Assembly (NCBI GenBank): GCA_036274675.1
Contig: DASUFE010000050.1
Location: 1-36,293, forward strand
Direction of reading: 5' to 3'
Length of the DNA: 36,293 nucleotides
Origin: DASUFE01 sp036274675
Lineage (GTDB): Bacteria; Pseudomonadota; Gammaproteobacteria; HTCC5015
The first letter of the stretch is position 1, and each line of letters starts with the position of its first letter. Both the position numbers and the translations under genes were made by a program. Shown here piece by piece: positions 1 to 6,869 of the stretch. The notes under the pieces are model-generated. The model searched no databases and had not been told where the DNA came from. It worked only from the letters and a program-made list of their open reading frames with translations.

Positions 1-84
1 AACAAAATCCTCTACCGTCTTGGCAACGAACAAACTCGGCTGGCTAATATCAGATCCACGCATCCAGGGCTCCAAATCAGATAA
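1..84 (+). CDS. 3' end of a possible upstream gene (partial)
   Basis: Frame 1 is open from the first base and ends with TAA at 82-84, giving 27 residues (NKILYRLGNEQTRLANIRST...LQIR). The stop lies two bases before the GTG at 87, a spacing typical of an operon. The piece is too short to recognise a family, and an open frame of this length can arise by chance, so this is a tentative call. If real, the unknown 139-residue gene and the DnaQ-FRG gene belong to a longer operon whose first part lies outside the window. Confidence 0.3.
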   Translation, partial: NKILYRLGNEQTRLANIRSTHPGLQIR

Positions 85-86
85 TC

Positions 87-506
87 GTGTTTGAATTTTA
101 CCAAAAAGACCTTTATCGTCCTTATTTCAACAAGCTGCTAAGAGCGCTTTCCATAGCCATTAATGAAACTTGTCTCTATTATGCCGGCGGCGAAAAAGAT
201 CGTGAAAGAGAAGAATTAATAGCAAAGTATTGGTCCGCGGCAGCTATTCCAGTAAGGCATATAGATTCGGAGCTGGCGAGTATGTGTGAGCATAAAGCTA
301 GATACTGGATTAATCCGGATAACTGGAGTGCAAGTGAAAAAATTGAAACTGGAATAAAGCTTGATCGCTTGCAAAATTTATATATGGAAATGCCCTCCAA
401 AAGAAATAATAATTCTTATGGTGCATTTTATATAAATCAGATTTATAGATGGAAGGATTACAGTTTTGAGACAGATATCGATCTCAATCGAAGCAACAGG
501 CGCTGA
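87..506 (+). CDS. Hypothetical protein, 139 aa, in AT-rich block
   Basis: I do not recognise this protein. It starts with GTG; the frame is open upstream only to the stop at 45-47. It is a charged, soluble-looking protein with many aromatic residues, no signal peptide and no membrane segment. Visible patches are EKDREREELIAKYW near residues 36-50 and ARYWINPDNWSASEKIE near 71-87. Codon use is AT-rich, like the following gene and unlike the rest of the window. Its last 41 bases overlap the start of the DnaQ-FRG gene in another frame, so the two are probably co-translated. A role as partner, immunity or regulatory protein of the DnaQ-FRG protein is a guess from position only. Confidence 0.6.
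   Translation: MFEFYQKDLYRPYFNKLLRALSIAINETCLYYAGGEKDREREELIAKYWSAAAIPVRHIDSELASMCEHKARYWINPDNWSASEKIETGIKLDRLQNLYMEMPSKRNNNSYGAFYINQIYRWKDYSFETDIDLNRSNRR
451..456 (+). promoter_or_regulatory. Ribosome binding site deciding the TTG start at 466
   Basis: GGAAGG lies nine bases before TTG 466, inside the preceding 139-residue gene. The next in-frame candidate, GTG at codon 21, would delete the first beta strand that carries the DnaQ DxE motif, so the TTG start is preferred. Confidence 0.55.
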
Positions 507-1686
507 GCCTTCTTTGGGCCATAAGGTGATTGAGATTGGGTGTGTCGAGTTGATTAATAGGAAGCTTACGGGTAAACATCTTCATTACTACATAAACCCT
601 CATCGTGAAATTGAAGATTCAGTAGTAGAAAGGACTGGTATATCGAATGAATTTTTATACGATAAGCCAGAGTTTATTCAAATAAAGGACCAAATTATTA
701 ATTTCATAAAGGGTTCTGAGCTGCTTGCATATAATGCTCCTTTTGTTGTGGGCTTCTTGAATAACGAACTTGCTTTTGTTGATTCTAAAATTCAGCATAT
801 TGAAACTATTTGTAAAGTCATTGATGTTCAGGCGATGGCCAGAACAATGTTTCCGAAATCAAGTAATTCTCTTTCAGAGGTTGCTAAAAGAGTATTTGTA
901 GACGATTCCCAAAAAAACTTATCCGGCACCCTGTTTGATTCAGAAATAATAGCCGATGTATATCTGGCTCTGACATCAGAGTCGTTAAGAAAAGTATTAA
1001 GTCTCCATTCCCAGAAAGAAGGGATATACATCAATTCATTCCCCGAATTCATAGAGGCAACTGATGGATTCAGTAGATCGGCATTGTGCCGAGGGGTATC
1101 AAACAAAGACTACTTGCTCTTGCCTTCTTTGTTTCGGAATAGTTCGAATAATAATCCGGATGCTATGGAGCACAATTTAATGTGGGTATTTAAAACCCAC
1201 GCTAAGGCATTATTGCCACGACTCCCCTCGAGCGAAATTGAATGGTTAACGGTTGCTCAGCATCATGGCCTTCCAACAAGGTTGTTGGATTGGAGCTTAA
1301 GTCCATTGGTAGCCTGTTTCTTTGCTATAAATTCCTCTTCGAGGAGTGATGCTTGCGTTTACATTTATGATGTAGGTAAATTCAAAAAAGAAGAGGATAT
1401 TCAACTGAAGGCGTTGAGCAGCATAGTAGCCTTTTTCCCATCTCATGCGACCAAAAGGATTACAGCTCAATCAGGTATGTTTACAGTACATCCTACAAAT
1501 AATCGAACTCTAGATCCTCCAGAAATAAGGAAGATTATTATTCCTGCAAAATTAAAATCTGAATTCAGAGAAAAATTATCCAAGTTTGGCATTCACTACG
1601 GAACCTTATTCCCTGATCTTGATGGCTTATCAAATCATATAAGGTACTTAAATGGATTTGATGCCTTGCCTTCGAGAGAGTTGTAA
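466..1686 (+). CDS. Catalytically degenerate DnaQ-like exonuclease domain fused to FRG domain
   Basis: 406 residues in two parts. Residues 2-172 match the proofreading exonuclease epsilon (DnaQ) along its whole catalytic domain: RQISISIEATG, GHKVIEIGCVELINRKLTG, NEFLYDKPEF, NAPFVVGF, DSEIIADVYLALT. Of the five DEDDh residues of E. coli DnaQ (D12, E14, D103, H162, D167), the counterparts here are S7, E9, V94, S153 and D158, so three are lost and exonuclease activity is unlikely. Residues about 198-395 are a FRG domain: CRG at 208-210, then LLLPSLFR, VAQHHGLPTRLLDWSLSPLVACFFA and GTLFPDLDGL. The DnaQ tail that binds polymerase alpha is replaced by FRG. TTG at 466 is chosen because GGAAGG lies 9 bases upstream and homology begins at residue 2. 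FRG function is not settled; a defence sensor-effector is my inference. Confidence 0.9.
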   Translation: MRQISISIEATGAEPSLGHKVIEIGCVELINRKLTGKHLHYYINPHREIEDSVVERTGISNEFLYDKPEFIQIKDQIINFIKGSELLAYNAPFVVGFLNNELAFVDSKIQHIETICKVIDVQAMARTMFPKSSNSLSEVAKRVFVDDSQKNLSGTLFDSEIIADVYLALTSESLRKVLSLHSQKEGIYINSFPEFIEATDGFSRSALCRGVSNKDYLLLPSLFRNSSNNNPDAMEHNLMWVFKTHAKALLPRLPSSEIEWLTVAQHHGLPTRLLDWSLSPLVACFFAINSSSRSDACVYIYDVGKFKKEEDIQLKALSSIVAFFPSHATKRITAQSGMFTVHPTNNRTLDPPEIRKIIIPAKLKSEFREKLSKFGIHYGTLFPDLDGLSNHIRYLNGFDALPSREL

Positions 1687-2078
1687 TGGTCATAAACCTC
1701 GACCACACCATAGTCCCCTCACGTAACAAGGCCGCTGCGGCAAAGCTGCTGGCGGAGTTGTTGGGTGTTCCCTGGGCGAAGTCGACGGCGGCAGGGCCAT
1801 TCGCGCCGGTGTATGTGAACGACGGGCTGACTTTGGATTTTATCGACACGGACGAAGACTTTCCGGTTTATCACTTCTGTTTCCGGGTCACTCAAAAAGA
1901 CTTTGAAGCGATACTCGATCGCCTCAAGAAAGCGGGTATTCCATTCCGCAGCCAGGTGCGCGGGCCGGTGGATATGAAGGTCAGTTCCGAATACGGCAAT
2001 GTGTACTGGAACGAACCCGATGGCCATCAATGGGAGATGCTGATCATGAGTTACGCCAGAAAGCCCGGTCAGGACTGA
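1686..2078 (+). CDS. VOC superfamily (glyoxalase/bleomycin-resistance-like) protein
   Basis: A 130-residue single-domain VOC protein. Such proteins carry paired beta-alpha-beta-beta-beta modules that bind a metal and a small substrate. Visible marks are the opening INLDHTIVPSRNKAAAAKLLAELLG, the middle LTLDFIDTDEDFPVYHFCFRV, and the closing GNVYWNEPDGHQWEMLIMSY, which holds the usual late His/Glu ligands. The ATG overlaps the stop of the DnaQ-FRG gene by one base (TAATG), with GAGAGAG just upstream. Base composition jumps to the GC-rich host level at this gene. The substrate cannot be told; lyase, dioxygenase and antibiotic-binding members share this fold. Confidence 0.85.
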   Translation: MVINLDHTIVPSRNKAAAAKLLAELLGVPWAKSTAAGPFAPVYVNDGLTLDFIDTDEDFPVYHFCFRVTQKDFEAILDRLKKAGIPFRSQVRGPVDMKVSSEYGNVYWNEPDGHQWEMLIMSYARKPGQD

Positions 2079-2174
2079 TAAATAAACCGGGCTAGAGTTT
2101 TTCCCCTGCTGGCCTCGCGGCTTTCGTCTGCGGCGATCGGCGTAAATCCTGAAACCATAATCAGGGATAGAATA

Positions 2175-2252
2175 ATGAAAAGAATATTTGGACGGTACTT
2201 TGTTTTGTCGTTATTAACCGCCCCGTCCGCAATACCTCGCGGTTGCGATTAA
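2175..2252 (+). CDS. Possible 25-aa leader or remnant signal peptide
   Basis: ATG at 2175, with AGGGATAG just upstream, opens a 25-codon frame MKRIFGRYFVLSLLTAPSA... ending in TAA at 2250-2252. It reads like a signal peptide: positive start, hydrophobic core, then TAPSA. It ends ten bases before the start of the outer-membrane protein gene, in a different frame. It may be a translated leader, the remnant of a decayed exported protein, or chance. Confidence 0.3.
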   Translation: MKRIFGRYFVLSLLTAPSAIPRGCD

Positions 2253-2262
2253 AGAGGCTCCA

Positions 2263-2778
2263 ATGAAATTTATATTTGCCGTACTCTCCGTATTTTTCGT
2301 CTCCATGCCGCCGTGCCTGGCGCGGGATCTGCTGGGTGCCGGGGAGCCTGGCGAGGATCAGGCTTATAACGTGACATTCGGCTTCTCCCCTTTCGACGGC
2401 TTCATCGGTTTCGAATATCAATATGGCAAGCATTCGTTTGGGATAGGCGCCCCGGGCCGTTTTTCATATCGCCATTATGCCGATGAGTTCAGTGATTCAT
2501 TGTTCTGGGGCGTCTATCTGGGGCAAGACAGTTACGACGAAAATAATGAAACGGTGGATGGACATTTATACAGGGCTTTTGAAACCGAGTATTTTGGTTT
2601 TGGTATGGGCAAACGATGGCAGTGGCCTTCGGGATGGCATGTGAATCTCAGCGCCGCGATCGAGCATTATGAAGAAGAGTACAGCAACCCCGAGTTTCCG
2701 CTGAACGGCGCTTCCTGGAAAAAGAAGGAAGAAGGTTTTCGCCTGATGCCCGGTTTTACAGTCGGTTATAAATTCTAG
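2263..2778 (+). CDS. Small outer-membrane beta-barrel-like protein
   Basis: 171 residues with an N-terminal signal peptide (MKFIFAVLSVFFVSMPPCLA, cleavage near residue 20). Amphipathic beta-strand segments rich in Tyr, Phe and Gly follow: YNVTFGFSPFDGFIGFEYQYG, SFGIGAPGRFSYRHYA, YFGFGMGKRWQWPSGWHVNLSAAIEHYEEE. It ends in FTVGYKF, a C-terminal aromatic typical of barrels recognised by the BAM complex. AGAGG at 2253-2257 is the ribosome binding site. No specific family is recognised; an eight-strand OmpW/PagP-size barrel fits the length. A periplasmic beta protein is the alternative. Confidence 0.7.
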   Translation: MKFIFAVLSVFFVSMPPCLARDLLGAGEPGEDQAYNVTFGFSPFDGFIGFEYQYGKHSFGIGAPGRFSYRHYADEFSDSLFWGVYLGQDSYDENNETVDGHLYRAFETEYFGFGMGKRWQWPSGWHVNLSAAIEHYEEEYSNPEFPLNGASWKKKEEGFRLMPGFTVGYKF

Positions 2779-2783
2779 GGAGA

Positions 2784-2801
2784 GGTCGGTGTTTGCCGAC
2801 C
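2784..2801 (+). terminator. Hairpin after the outer-membrane protein gene
   Basis: GGTCGG (2784-2789) pairs with CCGACC (2796-2801) around a six-base loop, six bases after the stop codon. There is no T-run, so it is at best a weak terminator or an mRNA-stabilising hairpin. The rest of the 275-base gap up to 3053 shows no gene I can support. Confidence 0.3.
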
Positions 2802-3053
2802 GTTGTGCGACAAATATCCGCGAGTGATGCGCCGTTGCCGGATCGGGACCGTGTGCATCCCGCAGCCGGAACGGATACTCCTCTGTTGCCGCTGGCGGAG
2901 CTGCGGGGTGTGTTGTGAACCGCAGGACTCTTTTGGTAAACGATTTCCCGTTAGTTGATTTTCCGCTTGAAATGACCGTTTTAAGTGGGTGAAAATGATC
3001 GCCGGGCTAAGCGGCATGTCAATCCTCTAACAAAACATAAGGGCTTGTTAAGT

Positions 3054-4658
3054 ATGCGTCATGGACTCCATCTGTCGATTATCAGGCCGGTTCTGCCGGT
3101 ACTTTTCATATTGTTCGCGGGTTGCGCCGGGGATGTGTCAAAACCCGGCTCGAGCGCCCCGCGGATCAGCCGGCTCGTCGATCTCGGCAGAATCAACGTC
3201 GAAGGCGATATTCAGGTTTCCTCCAGCGACTCTGATGGACGGTTTATGCCCGGTGAATGGATCGCGATACAGGGGAGGAACCTGTCGGGAGCGGAGATAA
3301 GGATCGATCAGGTTTCCGTGCCGGTGACAAGGACTTATTCCGAAGGGTTGCTTATGCGGGTGCCGCAGAAACTGGGAATGCGCAAGGAGCATACTCTCAG
3401 CGCCGTCACTCCCTCCGGTCGGAGCGAAGCCGTCTTCAAGACCAGCCACTACATCATAGGCACCGATCCTGACGGCAATGCGCATCATTTTATGCGCGCC
3501 AATATGGATGCGGAGGGATTGATTGAAAATGAGCGGTTTGAGATCGAGCAGACCCGGCCGTTTTTCAATCTGGTCGCCGACGCGGGGGCATTGCTTTACG
3601 GCATCGGCTTGTACGAAGACGCGAAGCCGGGATACAAAATAGAAATAAAGCTGATCGACCTTGTCGCCGGCCATAAGCCGCGGGAGATTGCATCGGAGTT
3701 TATTGTAATGCGGTCCAAGCCGACTGCGGCGGCGCTCAGCGGCAACGGCCTGATGCTGATACTGGGAAATAGCGATATCACCCTGGTGGACGTCAAGGAC
3801 GCCTACAGGCCGAAGCAGCTCGGCCGTTTCACCCTGGCGGCGCGTGCGAATGGCAAGACGGCCTATGTAGACGCCGAATTTTTAAACGGCGGGAAAAACA
3901 TCGCCGTGCTCGAGACCTATGGCAACCGTGTCACGCTGCTGGATATATCCGATCCTTCCGATATACGGCCGGGCGGTCATGTCGATCTGTTTCCGGGCGC
4001 GAAATTTCCCGCTACTGCGGATATGTTCGTCGATCCGGCGGACCCGCTGAAAATCTGGGTGATCGGGGGCCGGAATCTGAGGAATTTTTTCGTCACGGCA
4101 TCCGAGTATTCCAAATCGGTCTTTGGCGCCAAAGCGGCGGACGATCCCAGCTACGACAGGTATTCGATGCTGGTCCCGCTTGCCGTCAATAAAAATTCAC
4201 TGGTGGCCGGCGAGGCGTTCAAGCTGCCGGGTGGTTTTGTGCCGTTCTTCGGCCTGTACGGGGAAGACGGCAACATATATATAAGTAAAGTCAATGTGCG
4301 ATTCCTGCGGTTTGGCGACGGTTCCGGCGAGTCCGGCACTAAGAGCTGGCTCGAAAAGATCAAATCGGTTTCATTGGGCGGCAAGAGCATCGGCGGCGTA
4401 CTTAAAGTGAATATCGGGAATCGATCGGTGGAGAACGAGATTGAAGGTCTGGGTGTTTATTTCCATATCGCGCGCGCTCCCGATCTTGGCGCGGTATTTA
4501 CCCTGTTCAGGATTAAAGCCGCGCCTTTCAGCAGTTTCCTGGTAAGTCCGGCCTGGGGTATAGGCGTCCAGTCGCGTGGCACCTATGCTATCCGCGATGC
4601 GGACTTTAAAACCCTGTATCCGCCTTATTCGCTCGGCTATATATCCATTCAGGAGTGA
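3054..4658 (+). CDS. Lipoprotein with IPT/TIG-like domain and beta-propeller-like repeats
   Basis: 534 residues. The ATG at 3054 gives a textbook lipoprotein signal: MRHGLHLS, a hydrophobic core, and lipobox LFAGC with Cys at residue 24. The longer frame opening at 2985 would bury that signal, so the internal ATG, preceded by AAGGG, is preferred. A short immunoglobulin-like IPT/TIG domain follows (PGEWIAIQGRNLSGAEIRID). Blade-like repeats come next (ITLVDVKDAYRPKQLGRF and VTLLDISDPSDIRPGGHV), as in LVIVD-type propellers. It should be lipid-anchored in the envelope and is probably a binding or scaffold protein; no catalytic motif is seen. Exact family not recognised. Confidence 0.75.
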   Translation: MRHGLHLSIIRPVLPVLFILFAGCAGDVSKPGSSAPRISRLVDLGRINVEGDIQVSSSDSDGRFMPGEWIAIQGRNLSGAEIRIDQVSVPVTRTYSEGLLMRVPQKLGMRKEHTLSAVTPSGRSEAVFKTSHYIIGTDPDGNAHHFMRANMDAEGLIENERFEIEQTRPFFNLVADAGALLYGIGLYEDAKPGYKIEIKLIDLVAGHKPREIASEFIVMRSKPTAAALSGNGLMLILGNSDITLVDVKDAYRPKQLGRFTLAARANGKTAYVDAEFLNGGKNIAVLETYGNRVTLLDISDPSDIRPGGHVDLFPGAKFPATADMFVDPADPLKIWVIGGRNLRNFFVTASEYSKSVFGAKAADDPSYDRYSMLVPLAVNKNSLVAGEAFKLPGGFVPFFGLYGEDGNIYISKVNVRFLRFGDGSGESGTKSWLEKIKSVSLGGKSIGGVLKVNIGNRSVENEIEGLGVYFHIARAPDLGAVFTLFRIKAAPFSSFLVSPAWGIGVQSRGTYAIRDADFKTLYPPYSLGYISIQE

Positions 4659-4825
4659 CGGTGAGCGTCGGGGAAACGATCGAAGCTCCGGGATAAATAT
4701 GAACCTGCTAAGATTCTATGCGCGGTCCTGACATCTGCATCCTGAGTTCCGCCGTTGCTGGCGATTGCAAGGGCGAGATTGCCCATCTATTGCAGCTGAA
4801 AGTTGAATGACTGAGGATATCTAAA

Positions 4826-5242
4826 ATGAGAGGAATCAGTTTCAAGGCGATTGTAGTCGCTTATATCGCAATGATGGTCTTGGACATTGTATTGGGCATG
4901 GTCTTGTCATTGATTTTCGGTTGGGAAGAACTTTCGAGGGCGATGACGGAAGAGCAGATGGATGCAGCTTTCGTTGTGTTGGCAAAAAAGCCCGCCTATC
5001 TTGCATCAGCCATGTTGCTGGGCACTCTTACCACTCTGGCCGGAGGGTATATTGCCGCCGACAGAGCAAAGATACTTCCTTATATGAATGCATTTGTCTT
5101 CGGTCTGCTCGGTATAGCGACCGGTTTGCTGATGAGCGAGGGGCTTCCGCTCTGGTATAACGTTCTGGGGATTGCCGGCACTTTGCCTGCCGCGCTGCTC
5201 GGCGGCCATATTGCCAAGAAGCGCACCCGAGTTAATGGTTGA
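4826..5242 (+). CDS. Small integral membrane protein, unknown function
   Basis: 138 residues with about four hydrophobic segments: AIVVAYIAMMVLDIVLGMVLSLIFG, ASAMLLGTLTTLAGGYIAA, YMNAFVFGLLGIATGLLMS and VLGIAGTLPAALLGGHIA, ending in a basic tail KKRTRVNG. GAGGAT precedes the ATG at good distance. The glycine-rich helices resemble small conserved inner-membrane proteins with TIGR04086-like layout, but I do not recognise a named family. It stands alone, following the lipoprotein gene by 167 bases and facing the diguanylate cyclase gene tail to tail. Confidence 0.7.
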   Translation: MRGISFKAIVVAYIAMMVLDIVLGMVLSLIFGWEELSRAMTEEQMDAAFVVLAKKPAYLASAMLLGTLTTLAGGYIAADRAKILPYMNAFVFGLLGIATGLLMSEGLPLWYNVLGIAGTLPAALLGGHIAKKRTRVNG

Positions 5243-5347
5243 TCGAAGACTCGAAGACAGGATTTCCTGAACTTTCAATCTGGTCTCTGCGCTTCGTATG
5301 GCCCGGCAGCGGGTCTTGCGCAGTGCGTATTCCAGGTATTGCAGGCT

Positions 5348-6673
5348 TCAGGTGACTTCGGAAATTTCAACCCGGTCGCGGCCGTTCTGCTTGGCTCGAT
5401 AAAGCGCTTCGTCGACGCGCTTGATAAGCTTTTCGATGGATTCGTTGCCGAGGGTGGCGACGCCGAAGCTGGCGCTGAGCGTGCTGCCCTCCGAACCCAG
5501 GTTCTTGATGCGATAACGCAGTTTTTCGGCCAACGCCTTGCCGCTTTCAAGCGAGGTATTGGGACATACCAGCAGGAATTCCTCGCCGCCCCAGCGCGCC
5601 ACCGCGTCGCTGGTGCGCAGGTATTCGGTGAGCGTGCGCGCGACCTTGACCAGTACCGCGTCGCCGTGGTCATGCCCATGCGTATCGTTGATCTGCTTGA
5701 AATGGTCCACGTCCAGCAGGATGACCGTCAGCGGGTTGCCGGTTTCGATGTGGTTGCGGATCTCGCGCAGCAGAAAGTCGCCCATGCCGCCCCGGTTGCT
5801 GACGCCGGTCAGCGGGTCGGTCTTGGCCATCTTCTCGAAATACTTGCTCTTGGTGTCGAGGATCTGGTTCAACTGCTGCAGGTTCTGCGCGCGCGCGTAA
5901 TGGGCGTCGATCTCGGATTTCAGGCGCCACACGCGATAAACGAGCACGCTGAACAGGAAAGCGAGCCAGACCACGATGATACCCAGATACCATTCTTCGC
6001 GCGGGATCAGGTTGCCCTCCCACTCAATGGAATAGAGCTTGAAGTGATAGTCGCCGGGAGGCGCGCCCGTGCCGGTGGTGATTTCCAGGAAGATGACGTC
6101 ATTGAATTCCGTCTGCGCGTTTTCCGGGGCGATGTTGAACTGCCGCAGCCACCAGTCTGGAATATCGAAATCCGACAAGTGTACGACATACGGCTGATTA
6201 AGCCGGTTGGCGGGAATCTCGACTTCGTTGTATTTGAGCGATTCCACCGAACCTTCCTGGCGGTAAATCGGCGTGTTGTTGCGCAGGAAGAAGCGCACCG
6301 AGTCGGTCGGCTGTTTGTTGCCCTCATACTCCAGGGTGATGGTCATGGTTTCGTACTTGCTGAGGTCTACGCCGCCGAGCAGTACCTGGAACAGGCAATA
6401 GGGATATTCATACTTCTGGCGCAGCGTGCAGCGCCATTCATACATCGCCTTGTCTGCCCATTCCGCCGTGCTCGCGCCGCCCTTGGGCTGATCATCGCCC
6501 AACGACGTTTTATATGGTGAGCCGGGTTGGAGAGTGAGGTGGGTTTTAATCAGGGTGTTGCCTGCCAGCAAGGCGAGGCAGGTCAAAACGATCGAAACAA
6601 ACAACAGTTTTTCAAGGCCGGCCAGTTTCCCGTCCATGAAAAAGTGACGAATTTTTGACAATTTTACTGACAC
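5348..6673 (-). CDS. Membrane-bound diguanylate cyclase (GGDEF) with periplasmic sensor
   Basis: About 441 residues. It makes cyclic-di-GMP from two GTP. One membrane helix near the N terminus (LLFVSIVLTCLALLAGNTLI) and a second (WYLGIIVVWLAFLFSVLVYRVW) flank a periplasmic region of about 180 residues containing two Cys (WRCTL, YCLFQ). A coiled-coil linker and a GGDEF domain follow: KTDPLTGVSNRGG, LDVDHFKQINDTHGHDHGD and WGGEEF, so it looks active. RTSD sits five residues before GGEEF, an intact inhibitory I-site. GTG at 6673 is chosen because GGAG lies five bases upstream; ATG at 6637 or the longer TTG frame from 6763 are alternatives. The sensor domain family is not recognised. Confidence 0.92.
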   Translation of the reverse strand: MSVKLSKIRHFFMDGKLAGLEKLLFVSIVLTCLALLAGNTLIKTHLTLQPGSPYKTSLGDDQPKGGASTAEWADKAMYEWRCTLRQKYEYPYCLFQVLLGGVDLSKYETMTITLEYEGNKQPTDSVRFFLRNNTPIYRQEGSVESLKYNEVEIPANRLNQPYVVHLSDFDIPDWWLRQFNIAPENAQTEFNDVIFLEITTGTGAPPGDYHFKLYSIEWEGNLIPREEWYLGIIVVWLAFLFSVLVYRVWRLKSEIDAHYARAQNLQQLNQILDTKSKYFEKMAKTDPLTGVSNRGGMGDFLLREIRNHIETGNPLTVILLDVDHFKQINDTHGHDHGDAVLVKVARTLTEYLRTSDAVARWGGEEFLLVCPNTSLESGKALAEKLRYRIKNLGSEGSTLSASFGVATLGNESIEKLIKRVDEALYRAKQNGRDRVEISEVT

Positions 6674-6869
6674 ATTGACTCCGGGCCGACAGTTATTGGC
6701 AGTTTTTCGGCGTTTTAAGTACCGGAACGTGCAATATGAATATTCCCCATATGGATCTAGCAATATTCACACCACTATGCCGTGAAAATTACTTGATGAA
6801 TAAGCAGAACAAAGAGGCGGATAAAAACGAACGGCAACCCTTAAAGTTGTAAGGCCGGGCTGTAACCGG

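Noticed and set aside
5339..6520. 393-codon plus-strand frame opposite the diguanylate cyclase
   Set aside because: No recognisable domain, and the minus strand encodes a complete GGDEF protein with active-site motifs.
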